64,000 nucleotides of DNA from Streptomyces kronopolitis (GCF_014646275.1 NZ_BMND01000018.1:62001-126000); one strand, 5' to 3'. Shown: positions 45,538-53,978, counted from the first letter of the stretch. Numbers and translations are program-made. The notes: generated by a model from the letters alone, not told the origin.

Positions 45538-45735
45538 AACGGTGCGACCGAGGTCCCGCCCGGCAGCCCTTGGCGCACCGGGCGCACGCTGCTCATCGGT
45601 GACGCGGCGCAGGCGGCCTCACCAGCGACCGAGCAAGGCGCCTCGATCACACTGTAGGACGCCGTCGTCCTCGCCAAGTCCCTTCGGGATACACCCGATC
45701 TGGACAGCGTGCTCTCCCTATTCGCAACGAGCCCT
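45538..45735 (+). pseudogene. Remnant of an FAD-dependent monooxygenase
   Basis: In one frame the DNA reads WRTGRTLLIGDAAQAASPAT EQGAS, then an in-frame TAG at 45655, then DAVVLAKSLRDTPDLDS. This is the GD-motif region and following helix of PHBH-type flavin monooxygenases (usually LIGDAAHA...GQG...EDA). Only about 65 codons survive, with no start; it is a fragment. Confidence 0.75.
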
Positions 45736-46138
45736 AGTCCAGGTAGGTGCCGGCGAAGGCCCCGTCGAAGCCGAGCGCGGCGAGGCCCTCCTCGACGCTG
45801 GGGTAGGTCCTCCGGTCCGGGATGGCGATCAGGGCGTCGAAGTCGGCGCGGCTGATCTCGGGTTCGAGCCACTGGTTGTTGCAGCGGCAGACGATCCAGA
45901 CGTTGCGGCCGTGGTTGATGAGCAGCCAGTCGCGCCGGGCGCGGCAGGCCGAGCACCGTACGGGGATCCCTCGCAGGGCCAGCTCGGCCGGGTGGCTGAG
46001 GATGCGCGTCGCGCCGGGACCGCTGGGCTGCTGTATCTCGTATTCGAGTTGCAGCAGGGGGTCGGTGCCGGCCGGGAGGGTGGGCAGCACGGGCGCCGGC
46101 TCTGCGGTGCGGTCGGTGGTTCTGAGCACGAGCGTCAT
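45734..46138 (-). CDS. Small zinc-ribbon-like protein
   Basis: 134 residues. Contains CSACRARRDWLLINHGRNVW IVCRCN, a four-Cys arrangement typical of a zinc ribbon, and LEPEISRADFDAL, PSVEEGLAALGF. Downstream of the relaxase gene on the same strand. Unknown function. Confidence 0.65.
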   Translation of the reverse strand: MTLVLRTTDRTAEPAPVLPTLPAGTDPLLQLEYEIQQPSGPGATRILSHPAELALRGIPVRCSACRARRDWLLINHGRNVWIVCRCNNQWLEPEISRADFDALIAIPDRRTYPSVEEGLAALGFDGAFAGTYLD

Positions 46139-46227
46139 CTCCCGATTGAGTCCTTCTGGTTCCAGACGTAACAGCCGGGGAATCGGCTGTCCAGGGGATT
46201 TGTAGTGAGCGGCCTGCCGGTCAGTGG

Positions 46228-47994
46228 TCAGCGGCGTGGTGGTCGGGTGCGCGGGTCGGCGGGGCGAGCTGCCGCCGTGGGGGCCGTCCGGTTGCTGGTG
46301 TGGTCGTTGGTCGAGGCCGTGGGCTGACGGGTTCCGGCCTGCGGGTGAGGAGTCGCTTCTCCCGGGTGTGCGGGGAGTTGGGCGAGGCGGCGCAGGCGCC
46401 AGACCAGGACGTCGTTCACGTCCTCGGCGGTGTCGAGTTCGCGCATGGCGATGGCCTGCTGCAGGAGCGCCTGGGGAGCGTGGCCGGCCTGCTCGGCCTG
46501 GGCAAGGGTGGCGACCAGGGCGTCGGTCTTCGTCGGCGTGCCGTCTGCGCGTGGCTGCTGCTCGGGTAGTGCTGCGCGGATGGTGGCCTCGTGGGTTCGG
46601 CGTTCGGCTTCGGGGAGGGCGCGGCCTTGGTCGTGCAGTGCTCGCATGGGTGTGGCGGCGGTCTGGCGGTAGGCGGTTCGCAGGTGCTCGGCGGTCTGGC
46701 GGGAGGCGTGGGCCTGCTGGGCGTGGCCGCGGGCGGAGTGCCAGCGGGCGGCGGCGAGGGTGACCAGGACCAGGGTCGAGACGAGCATGGCGGTGGTGCC
46801 GCCGTCTTCGCCCCGGCCGAGAGCGCTACCGGCCTGGATGATTCCCCGCGCGGCCGAGCGGAGAGCCCGGGTGTCGGCGCGCTCCGCTCGGACGTGACTG
46901 CGGGTGGCCCGCTCGAATTCTCGGGCGGCGGCAGCCAGCTCGGCGCGGGTGGCGGCCGGTGAGGTCTGGGCGACCGCGTCCAGGAGTTCTCCGACGCCGA
47001 CGAGCTGGGCGGCGGCTTCGTCGCCGCCGTCGAGGAAGACGGCGGCACGCTCAGCGATGCCGGCGGCACTCCGCCGTGCCCTGGCGGGCGGGGACCAGTC
47101 CGGTCGGCCGCTGGTGGCGACCAACGACGTCATCTGGTCGACCGTGTCGTCGGCGAGGCGACTGCGGATCTTCGGCAGGGACAGGTCGGGTGCCAGCTTG
47201 GAGCCGGGGAACCAGACCGGTTCACCGTTGCGGTTGCGGTCGCCGGGGAGTGCGACGTTGTAGCCGAGCGCGTCACCGGACGGGGCGGTCCGTACCTTCA
47301 CGCGTAGCCCGGCCTCGCGGAGCCGGGTGAAGAACTCCTCTTCGGTGGCTGCTCCGGCGAGGGACTGGCGGACGGCTTCGCGCAGCGTGTCACGCGAGGG
47401 CTCGGGGCGGCCGGTGCGCTCGGCCTTGAAGCGCTCGGCGCTGGTGGGCCTCTGGGCTCCGGTGCCGTCGCCCGGGTTGAGTCGGCGCAGCCCCCACTCC
47501 TTCTCGATGCGACGGCATTCGGCCTGGGCCTTCTTGAAGTCGTAGTTCATACGGGGGCGGCGCAGGTCGCCTCGGACCATGGTGGCCAGGATGTGGATGT
47601 GGTCGTCCGCGTGGCGTACCGCGACCCAGCGGCAGCCGTCCGGGTCGCCCTCGGGGGCGATTCCAGTCGCCGCGACCAGGCGGCGGGCGACGGTGTTCCA
47701 CTCGGCGTCGGTCAGCATCCGGTCGCCGGGGTCGGTGCGGACCGAGCAGTGCCACACGTGCTTGGCGGGCGCGCGGTCGCCGGCCTGCTTGACCCGGAGG
47801 TCGAGGGCGGCGGTGAGGCGGGCGAGGGTGGCCTTGGGGTCCGGGGCGGGGCTGGTGTCGCGGCCCGGGTCGGGGGCGAAGCCGTCCCAGCTCCCGACGA
47901 GGTGAGGATCGATGTGCTCGTCGCGTTTGCCGGGGCCGTAGAGGTAGACGAGCAGGCCGTGGGTTCGTGAGCCTCGGCGGATCTTGGGGACCAT
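46228..47994 (-). CDS. Relaxase / mobilisation nuclease
   Basis: 588 residues. The N-terminal relaxase domain has the metal-binding HADDHIHI at 128-135 and candidate catalytic tyrosines near residues 17-19 (LVYLYGPGKRDEHIDPHLVG), a family common in actinobacterial elements. The C-terminal 300 residues are helical with a membrane-like segment (TTAMLVSTLVLVTLAAARWH), and the end is basic (RTRPPRR). It would nick oriT and lead DNA to the coupling protein. Start overlaps the MobC-like stop by one base. Confidence 0.9.
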   Translation of the reverse strand: MVPKIRRGSRTHGLLVYLYGPGKRDEHIDPHLVGSWDGFAPDPGRDTSPAPDPKATLARLTAALDLRVKQAGDRAPAKHVWHCSVRTDPGDRMLTDAEWNTVARRLVAATGIAPEGDPDGCRWVAVRHADDHIHILATMVRGDLRRPRMNYDFKKAQAECRRIEKEWGLRRLNPGDGTGAQRPTSAERFKAERTGRPEPSRDTLREAVRQSLAGAATEEEFFTRLREAGLRVKVRTAPSGDALGYNVALPGDRNRNGEPVWFPGSKLAPDLSLPKIRSRLADDTVDQMTSLVATSGRPDWSPPARARRSAAGIAERAAVFLDGGDEAAAQLVGVGELLDAVAQTSPAATRAELAAAAREFERATRSHVRAERADTRALRSAARGIIQAGSALGRGEDGGTTAMLVSTLVLVTLAAARWHSARGHAQQAHASRQTAEHLRTAYRQTAATPMRALHDQGRALPEAERRTHEATIRAALPEQQPRADGTPTKTDALVATLAQAEQAGHAPQALLQQAIAMRELDTAEDVNDVLVWRLRRLAQLPAHPGEATPHPQAGTRQPTASTNDHTSNRTAPTAAARPADPRTRPPRR

Positions 47995-48662
47995 CAGAGG
48001 CGCTTCTTCACCAGGGTGTTGGCCGTGTCGTCGATGCGGGACAGCAGACGGGTCAAGGCCGCGAGGGCGAAGTCGAGTTGGCCGGGCCGGGGCTGCCCTC
48101 CGACGTTGTAGACGAAGGCGATCTGGTTGATGTTGTTGCCGACCCGGGAGAGCGCGGTGCGCAGGGCGGCCAGCTCGTCGATGGCGGCATCGAGCTGCTC
48201 ATTGGAGTGCAGGGTGGTGGAACCGCGGGCGGCGGCGAGGCCGGCGGCGGCGATGAATCGGGCAACGGTGAAGCCGCGTTGCGCGGCTGCGGTGACGATC
48301 TCGGCGTGCTCGGTGTCGGAGAGGCGGGTGGTCGTCTTGCGGGTGCGCTCGCTCGGGTTGCGGCTGCGGCGGCGCGGTGTGCGATCGGGGAACGCGGGCG
48401 TGCTCGGGCTCGGCTGCTCGCGGTGGTCGACGCGGTCGGCTTCTCCCTCTGTGACCGGCGCCCCCTGGTGCCGGTAGTCCGGTTGGTCCCCGTGCGCCCT
48501 CGCTCGGGGATCAACCGGGCTTCCGCCGCCCTCCTGGGCGGGGGCAAGTGCGTGCGTCGGGCCGTAGGACCGTCGTATGCGACAACTTGCTCCGCCAGGA
48601 GCCGTCGTGGGCTCACGCTGCTGTCCGGCCGTGGTGACCACCGGGTCGTTGACGGTTGTCAC
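47994..48662 (-). CDS. MobC-like relaxosome accessory protein
   Basis: 222 residues from GTG 48662, with GGAGG 7 bases upstream. The C-terminal ~110 residues match MobC: a ribbon-helix-helix start (TTTRLSDTEHAEIVTAAAQR) then ELAALRTALSRVGNNINQIA. The N-terminal 100 residues are low complexity. Overlaps both neighbours by 4 and 1 bases. Confidence 0.82.
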   Translation of the reverse strand: MTTVNDPVVTTAGQQREPTTAPGGASCRIRRSYGPTHALAPAQEGGGSPVDPRARAHGDQPDYRHQGAPVTEGEADRVDHREQPSPSTPAFPDRTPRRRSRNPSERTRKTTTRLSDTEHAEIVTAAAQRGFTVARFIAAAGLAAARGSTTLHSNEQLDAAIDELAALRTALSRVGNNINQIAFVYNVGGQPRPGQLDFALAALTRLLSRIDDTANTLVKKRL

Positions 48663-48883
48663 CGGCTCGCCTCCGGGTCCTGCTGCTGAATTTCGCGGAC
48701 GAGGCCCTCGATCCAGTCCATGGCCAGGACCGGGTGGTGCAGGGTCCAGGGGCGACTGTGGCGCTCTCGTTGCACGGTCCAGGTGGTGTCGGGGCCGGAC
48801 TGGGCGCGGTGGAGGTGACCGCGCTGGTGCAGGACGGTCAGCCAGGAATCGACCTCGGCAGGCGTGGCCGGGCGGGTGCGCAT
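48659..48883 (-). CDS. Small protein at the head of the relaxase operon
   Basis: 74 residues; GGAGA lies 8 bases before ATG 48883. WLTVLHQRGHLHRAQSG and MDWIEGLVREIQQQ suggest a small winged-helix-like fold. Its stop overlaps the MobC start (GTGA). Confidence 0.6.
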   Translation of the reverse strand: MRTRPATPAEVDSWLTVLHQRGHLHRAQSGPDTTWTVQRERHSRPWTLHHPVLAMDWIEGLVREIQQQDPEASR

Positions 48884-48931
48884 GGGATGTTCTCCGCTTC
48901 GCTTCGCGAGGGCGCGGGGTGTGTGTCCGGG

Positions 48932-48969
48932 GCGGGTGACCGGCCGAGGTATCCAGCTCGGTCACCCGC
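48932..48969. repeat. Inverted repeat between the relaxase operon and DUF2637 gene (oriT or terminator candidate)
   Basis: 11-bp perfect arms (GCGGGTGACCG / CGGTCACCCGC) with a 16-base spacer. It lies 49 bases upstream of the relaxase operon's first gene and 15 bases downstream of the DUF2637 stop. Either a terminator for the latter or the relaxase-binding repeat of oriT. Confidence 0.5.
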
Positions 48970-48983
48970 TCCGTGATGTCCGG

Positions 48984-50036
48984 TCAGGTCCGGGCGGAAG
49001 TGACCGGCTGCCCGTGTTGCTTGCGGAGCTGGGCCATCAGGGCGGTCAGGGTGTCGCTGGACAGGGGGATCTGCTGACCGCGGATCGCCTGGGCGACCAC
49101 CTTGCGGGTCAGCTTGTCCTCGGCCCTGACCGCTGACCGGGCGATCTCCAGCAGCTCCTCGGTGTCCGGGTCAGGCCGCCGGTCACCGGTTGTCCGGGCG
49201 TCCCGGTCAGTGACCGGCGGCTGAGTGACCGGCCGTTCGGTGACCGGCGAGGGACTGCCCTGGTGGCCGGTGGTCTCCGGGCGGTCAGTGACCGGCGGCG
49301 CGGTGTCCGGCTGTCCGGGCAGGTCAGCGGCCTCGTGCGGCTGACCGCGGTGACCGGTGACCGCGTTGCTGCTGTCCGCCGGGGCACTGTCCTCGGTCAG
49401 TGACCGCGGGCTGGGGGTCTGCTTGTCCAGGGACAGACGCGGCCGGTCGGTCAGGGCACTGACCGGCTGCCCGTCCGTGACCTGACCGGGCTCCGCCTGC
49501 TGACCGACCCGGTCGGCCCGGGTGACCGCGATGCCGGCGGGCTTGTTGTCCTGACCGAGGTGACCGGTCTGACCGTGGTCCTCGCGTTCGCTGTCCTTGA
49601 CCGGGCCGCGGGCGATGAGGATATAGAGGTGGACCGCTCCGGCCAGCGCGAGCGGGGCGATGGTGGACAGCACCGCGACCACGGTGTCGCCGAGGCGGAG
49701 CCCGGTGTCCGGTGTGGCTTCCTCGTTGAGGCGCACGGCGTGGAGTGCGTTGGCCCAGATGCTGGCGGCGGTGGCCGTGCCGACGAGCATCCAGACGTAG
49801 AGCCGGGACCGCAGGGGCGCGTCGCGCAGGACCATGAGGGCCCGGATGCCGTAGGCGATGAACCCGTCGATCACCAGCGGGAAAAGGTAGCTGAGGAAGC
49901 CTCGGACGTGGATGGCGACAGCCATCTGCTGCAGGGCGTCCCAGCTCAGGGCGCATCCCACGCTGCCCAGGGCCATGACGACCGCGCGGTCCCAGTCGGT
50001 GATGTGCACGGCCTTGGGCGTGCTCGCGTCGCTCAC
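48984..50036 (-). CDS. DUF2637 membrane protein (Spd-like)
   Basis: 350 residues from GTG 50036 (GTGA overlap with WhiB). Four hydrophobic segments between about 15 and 155 (VVMALGSVGCALSWDALQQM, FLSYLFPLVIDGFIAYGIRA) define DUF2637. A long hydrophilic, Thr/Pro/Asp-rich middle with repeated VTDR/VTGH words follows, then a helical end (EELLEIARSAVRAEDKLTRK). Common on Streptomyces plasmids and integrative elements and suspected to assist plasmid spread. Confidence 0.82.
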   Translation of the reverse strand: MSDASTPKAVHITDWDRAVVMALGSVGCALSWDALQQMAVAIHVRGFLSYLFPLVIDGFIAYGIRALMVLRDAPLRSRLYVWMLVGTATAASIWANALHAVRLNEEATPDTGLRLGDTVVAVLSTIAPLALAGAVHLYILIARGPVKDSEREDHGQTGHLGQDNKPAGIAVTRADRVGQQAEPGQVTDGQPVSALTDRPRLSLDKQTPSPRSLTEDSAPADSSNAVTGHRGQPHEAADLPGQPDTAPPVTDRPETTGHQGSPSPVTERPVTQPPVTDRDARTTGDRRPDPDTEELLEIARSAVRAEDKLTRKVVAQAIRGQQIPLSSDTLTALMAQLRKQHGQPVTSART

Positions 50037-50596
50037 GCCGCCGTCCCGAAGTCGTCGCGGCCCAGGCGGTCTTTGTTGGACTTGAGGGTCGGGGTCTCCG
50101 TGCTCTGTTTCAGGTCCCGGTTGCGCTGGGCCCGGCGAAGTTCGCGGTACTTCTTCTGGGCGTGCTCCTCGGTGACCTTCAACAGCCAGGCCAGGCGTTG
50201 TTCGGTCAGCCCGTGGCGGAAGGCGGCGTAGATGACCGCGCGGCGCTCGGCCTGGGTGAGGTGGATGTCCCGCCCGGCGACCGTGTCGTTGACGCGGCTG
50301 TAGTCCAGACGCTCGGCGAGCTGCTCGTGCAGCAGGCCGCGTTCCTCCTCGGTCAAGCCGCCCCGGATGCCATGGGTGTCACCGCCTTCGAGGGCAGCAT
50401 CCAGGCAGGTGCGGCGCACCGGGCACTGAGCGCACAGCGACTTCGCGATAACGATCTTGTCGGTCTCGTCGGGCTCCGGGAAGAAGAGTTCGGGGTCCAC
50501 CGGGTTGTACTCGGTGCGCTGGCAGACGGCCTCGTCCTGCCAGGTGTGGTCGCCGAGCGACCGGTGGCGGGCAGGGGTGATCGTCGTGGTGGTCAT
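50033..50596 (-). CDS. WhiB-family iron-sulfur regulator with C-terminal HTH
   Basis: 187 residues from ATG 50596, with CGGAG 9 bases upstream. WhiB features: four Cys (DEAVC, KSLCAQC, RRTC) for a 4Fe-4S cluster, followed by GGLTEEERGLL. A C-terminal HTH-like extension is present (RRAVIYAAFRHGLTEQRLAW LL). WhiB-like proteins occur on many actinobacterial mobile elements. Co-translated with DUF2637. Confidence 0.9.
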   Translation of the reverse strand: MTTTTITPARHRSLGDHTWQDEAVCQRTEYNPVDPELFFPEPDETDKIVIAKSLCAQCPVRRTCLDAALEGGDTHGIRGGLTEEERGLLHEQLAERLDYSRVNDTVAGRDIHLTQAERRAVIYAAFRHGLTEQRLAWLLKVTEEHAQKKYRELRRAQRNRDLKQSTETPTLKSNKDRLGRDDFGTAA

Positions 50597-50651
50597 GCGG
50601 GGTGCTCCGATCGCTCTCCGCGCGCAGGGCGTCGGCGGAGGAGGCGCTGGT

Positions 50652-50666
50652 CGTGAGAGGTGAATG
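50652..50666. promoter_or_regulatory. 15-bp motif shared by two leftward operons (copy 1)
   Basis: CGTGAGAGGTGAATG lies 56 bases upstream of the WhiB start. A copy with one mismatch lies at 52822-52836, 64 bases upstream of the replication-arm operon. Possibly a shared operator. Confidence 0.4.
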
Positions 50667-50703
50667 AGGCGGCGCGCCAAGGGCACGGTCGGCCTGCCGA
50701 AGG

Positions 50704-51411
50704 TCAGGCGGCAGCGCGGAAGCGTCTGCGGTCGACCGGCTCGAACTCGACGCGAGTGGTCATCTGCGCGAGCCGGGAGGCGACACGATCGCCGAGGTAG
50801 GCCCGGAAGTCCCTGATGCTCAGGTTGGTGGTGATCAGCGTCGGCAGTTCGAGGTTGTACCGGCGGTTGATCAGCCGGGACGTCACTTCCTCGACCCACT
50901 CGGAGGACTTGGCCGCGCCAAGGTCGTCCAAGAGCAGCAGCGGACACCGGCTGACGGCGGCCAACTCCCGCTCGCTGTCCACCCCGGGCCGGGGGCGCAG
51001 GTCGGCGTACAGGTCGGCGGCGGTGGTCGCCCGCCAGCGGACTCCGATCCCTCTCTGTGCCAGCAGCCGAACCGCGCCGTACGCCTGGTGGGTCTTGCCG
51101 GCGCCGACGACCCCGGCCATCAGCAGGCTGGGGCCGGTGGTGACCTGCCGCCGGGCTCCCCGGCTGGGGGCGACGGCCGCCTCGGTGACCTCCCGGGCCC
51201 AGGCCAGGACCTGCGGGTGGTCGGCGACAGCGGCCCGGTAGCGCGGGGGTATCCCGGCCGACAGGGCGTCCAACGGGGAGAACGGTTCGGGCTCGTCGAC
51301 CAACGCGGCGACGGCGGCCGGGTCGATGTTGCGGGCGGCCAGGATTCGGGCCATCCGGTCCAGGGTGCCCTCGCTGCCGAGGAGCTGCGGTTCGCGGTTA
51401 CGGGTGCGCAT
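50704..51411 (-). CDS. DnaC/IstB-like AAA+ ATPase
   Basis: 235 residues from ATG 51411. Walker A MAGVVGAGKTHQAYG and Walker B LLLLDDLGAAKSS with TLITTNLSIRDFRAYLGDRV are typical of DnaC-like helicase loaders. A helical N-terminal half precedes. Its start overlaps the upstream stop by one base. Probably loads the replicative helicase on the element. Confidence 0.85.
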   Translation of the reverse strand: MRTRNREPQLLGSEGTLDRMARILAARNIDPAAVAALVDEPEPFSPLDALSAGIPPRYRAAVADHPQVLAWAREVTEAAVAPSRGARRQVTTGPSLLMAGVVGAGKTHQAYGAVRLLAQRGIGVRWRATTAADLYADLRPRPGVDSERELAAVSRCPLLLLDDLGAAKSSEWVEEVTSRLINRRYNLELPTLITTNLSIRDFRAYLGDRVASRLAQMTTRVEFEPVDRRRFRAAA

Positions 51412-52430
51412 CACAGCTCCTCGGCGTAGGCGGCGGCAGGGTCGACCGGGTTGGTCCACGCCTGGTGAGCGGGCACGGTATGCCGGGATCCCGGCCGCGC
51501 CAAACCGCCGGAGCGCGCGTTCATGGCCTCGTTGACCATGCTGGTCAGCACGCTCGGGTGCTTGGGGTTGGCCGCGAAGTTCTGCAGTCCGGCCCGGATG
51601 TGCTCCGGGGCGATGCCCTCGCCCAAGAGCTTCTTGGTGATCCGCCCGAGGTGCCCGAGCACGTCACTGGGCGGGCGCTGGTCGCAGGCAGCGGTGTACT
51701 CGCCGATGAGCTGGTTGGCCGAGACGGTGGCTGTGGGCGCTGTGCGCCCCGTAGGTACAGAGGATCCAGGATCCAAGATCCTAGATCCAGGCGCCGAGTC
51801 CTCCCCGAGGTTTCGGGGAAGGTTCGGGGAGGACTCGGCGAATGTGCCTTGACCTGGGCTTTTCATGTCCTCGCGGCCAGGTGTTCCTGCCGTGGCGTCG
51901 AGGGCGCCCTGCTGGGCGACGGGAGCCTGGTCCGCGGGGCCGCGAGGCTCTTCGACCGGCGGGGCGGGCAGACCGAGGGCACGGGGAGTGTTCGGCGATT
52001 CCTCGGCGAACACTCGGGGAGGGTTCGGCGGCTCCTCGGTCCGCTGGGTGCAAGTGCCCTTGCAGGGGGCGCACCGGTCGGCGGCCTGGTGCTGCGGGCA
52101 GGAGGGCAGGCGGGACTGGCTCGGCTTGTCGATCTTCTGGTGCTCGGCCCAGGTGACGATGTGCAGGTATCGGCGGCCGTCACATCCTGTGTACCGGCAC
52201 AGGAGTCCGGCCGTGGCGAGCTGGTAGAGGTCGTCTTCGACGTGCACCGAGGTGTGTTCGGCGCGCAGCGGCCAGAGCAGCCCTGCGATGATCGCGGCGT
52301 TGTCGCGGTGGCGACCGTGATCGTCGGCCTGGGTGAGCAGTCCGAAGAAGGTGCGCTCTGCCTCAACGCTCACCTCGGCGAGCGATTCGGAGACGAAAGC
52401 CTCCGGCTTGATTGTTCGAATCCTTGGCAC
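51411..52430 (-). CDS. Replication-initiation-like protein
   Basis: 339 residues from GTG 52430. The N-terminal ~110 residues resemble phage/plasmid replisome-organiser winged-helix proteins (RIRTIKPEAFVSESLAEVSV, ERTFFGLLTQADDHGRHRDN, WAEHQKIDKPSQSRLP). A Cys cluster and a low-complexity middle with repeated ES(P)N-PR words follow, then a C-terminal helical domain (ITKKLLGEGIAPEHIRAGLQ). Coupled to the DnaC-like gene. Confidence 0.75.
   Translation of the reverse strand: MPRIRTIKPEAFVSESLAEVSVEAERTFFGLLTQADDHGRHRDNAAIIAGLLWPLRAEHTSVHVEDDLYQLATAGLLCRYTGCDGRRYLHIVTWAEHQKIDKPSQSRLPSCPQHQAADRCAPCKGTCTQRTEEPPNPPRVFAEESPNTPRALGLPAPPVEEPRGPADQAPVAQQGALDATAGTPGREDMKSPGQGTFAESSPNLPRNLGEDSAPGSRILDPGSSVPTGRTAPTATVSANQLIGEYTAACDQRPPSDVLGHLGRITKKLLGEGIAPEHIRAGLQNFAANPKHPSVLTSMVNEAMNARSGGLARPGSRHTVPAHQAWTNPVDPAAAYAEEL
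51761..51788. repeat. Four tandem GATCC-ending heptamers
   Basis: AGGATCC, AGGATCC, AAGATCC and TAGATCC follow each other without gaps inside the replication-like gene. Short tandem repeats in a rep gene can act as iterons. Confidence 0.55.
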
Positions 52431-52431
52431 G

Positions 52432-52758
52432 TCAGCGGCCCCGACCGGCGACGATCAGGTCGCTGCGGGTGAGGGTCGCCTCGGCGAGGTCGAAGGTGTG
52501 CGGCCGTGTCCAGTCCGCCTCCGGCCAGACCCGCAGGATCCAGCGGGCTGCGACCCTGGCTGTCGTCCGCCCCAGCTCCAGGGTCTCCCCGGCCGCGTCC
52601 TTGACGATGGCGTGCGGGTGGGGCCACGCGTGCCGAGGGTCATTGCGGCTGACCCAGATGGTGGCCGCGCCCGGGATCATGTCGGCGAGCTGGGCGGCGA
52701 GGCGGTGGTGACGGTCATCTTCCGGGCATGCCGGGGTGCCGCTCGGCATGGCGAGCAT
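52432..52758 (-). CDS. Small unknown protein at the head of the replication operon
   Basis: 108 residues. Wording LAAQLADMIPGAATIWVSRN, WPHPHAIVKDAAGETLELGR suggests a compact alpha/beta protein. Stop is one base from the next GTG. Family not recognised. Confidence 0.65.
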   Translation of the reverse strand: MLAMPSGTPACPEDDRHHRLAAQLADMIPGAATIWVSRNDPRHAWPHPHAIVKDAAGETLELGRTTARVAARWILRVWPEADWTRPHTFDLAEATLTRSDLIVAGRGR

Positions 52759-52821
52759 GCGATACTCCGTTGCTTGTAGGAGATGCGGTGCGACGGTTCT
52801 CGTGCAAAAGCCCCGTCGCCC

Positions 52822-52836
52822 CGTGAGATGTGAATG
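52822..52836. promoter_or_regulatory. 15-bp motif shared by two leftward operons (copy 2)
   Basis: CGTGAGATGTGAATG, one mismatch from copy 1 at 50652; lies 64 bases upstream of the start at 52758. Confidence 0.4.
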
Positions 52837-52858
52837 GGCGCTCTTCGGGGTGCCCGGC

Positions 52859-52893
52859 CCGGCGCTTGGGAGTTGGTAGCTCCCGGGCGCCGG
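52859..52893. repeat. Long interrupted inverted repeat upstream of the replication arm
   Basis: CCGGCGC-TT-GGGAG pairs with CTCCC-GG-GCGCCGG around a 7-base loop: 12 paired bases with a 2-base internal mismatch. It sits about 100 bases before the first gene of the leftward operon; it may be an attenuator, origin element or terminator. Confidence 0.5.
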
Positions 52894-53537
52894 TCTCCTT
52901 TACCCCGGCGGACATCATGGCCCGCGTCTGTACATCACCCCTCCTCTCATGGCCCGTTGGCCGGCGATCCGCTTACGCGGGGACCAGCAACATAGGCGTG
53001 CACCCTCGCAAGATCCAGCCGTTGGCAATGAGCTGCCGCTGGGCCGGAAATGAAATCGGCCGGGCGATCTTTTCCCGATGGAAGAGGCCGCGCGGTTCGT
53101 CAGAATCCCGAGGGGTCCATCACAGTGCGGAGAGTCCCCACACCGCACCTGAAAGTAATTCGATCTTATTCAGGCGCTGGTCACGGCGGGTCCGCCCCGG
53201 ACTCTCACGACGCTTCGAGATTGCACGAAAGAGCAGAGCAGTCCTTCAATGTCCGGACATCGGGCAATTCTGGCCGACCGAGCGGGCGGTGGCAGAGTGC
53301 TCTCGAACGAAGGCCAGGGCGTCGAGACCCCCCTCCCGACGCCGAGCAGGGGCACCGAGGGCCGATAGCCCTCTCCACTCTCATACTGACCTCTACCCAT
53401 CATGCTTTCACCTCAGTGGAAACTGCTGATAGGAGCGTATCCGGGAATCGCCACGCCATCAACTGTTGTGAAGGGTGCGCCGACGCTTCATTCACTCGTG
53501 TACGATGACCTACCGACTCTCGACGAGAGGGGAAGTG
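52894..53537. other. Intergenic region between divergent operons
   Basis: Holds the promoters of the leftward replication operon and of the rightward XRE operon. No supported gene. Confidence 0.4.
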
Positions 53538-53978
53538 GTGAGCGAGGCGACGGGCCGCTCCTTGGCGGACAAGATCAACCACCTGTTCGCGACGATCAAG
53601 GACGCCGACGGCCAGGAGTACAGCAACGATTACGTGGCGAACGCCATCAGCCAGTCGGGGATCGGTATCTCCATGAGCTACGTCTGGCAGTTGCGGAAGG
53701 GGAAGAAGGACAACCCCACCGTGCGCCATCTGACGGGCCTGGCGAACTTCTTCGGAGTTCCTACCGCGTACTTCTTTGATGACTCGGTCATGGGGCAAGT
53801 GGACGGCCGGCTGGAGAAAATGGCGGCTGAGCATGCGAGTTTCGGCGACGCACTCGAAAACGGTGACGTCAAGCTGATGGCTATGCGTGCCGGCGAGCTG
53901 TCAGAAGAACGACGAAAGCAGGTAATGGACCTGCTGGACGTCGTCTATAAGTTGGAGCAGGCAGAGCACCGCGAGTGA
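53538..53978 (+). CDS. XRE-type (EspR-like) DNA-binding protein
   Basis: 146 residues from GTG 53538, with AGGGGA 5 bases upstream. HTH around residues 20-80 (EYSNDYVANAISQSGIGISM SYVWQLRKGKKDNPTV), followed by FFGVPTAYFFDD and a helical tail. This layout is like EspR and its Streptomyces relatives. It heads a four-gene module with a metallopeptidase, a membrane protein and a hydrolase. Confidence 0.82.
   Translation: MSEATGRSLADKINHLFATIKDADGQEYSNDYVANAISQSGIGISMSYVWQLRKGKKDNPTVRHLTGLANFFGVPTAYFFDDSVMGQVDGRLEKMAAEHASFGDALENGDVKLMAMRAGELSEERRKQVMDLLDVVYKLEQAEHRE

Noticed and set aside
52405..52430. A tRNA-like GTTCGAATCC
   Set aside because: It is the start of the replication-like gene (RIRTIK codons); no cloverleaf arms can be drawn around it.
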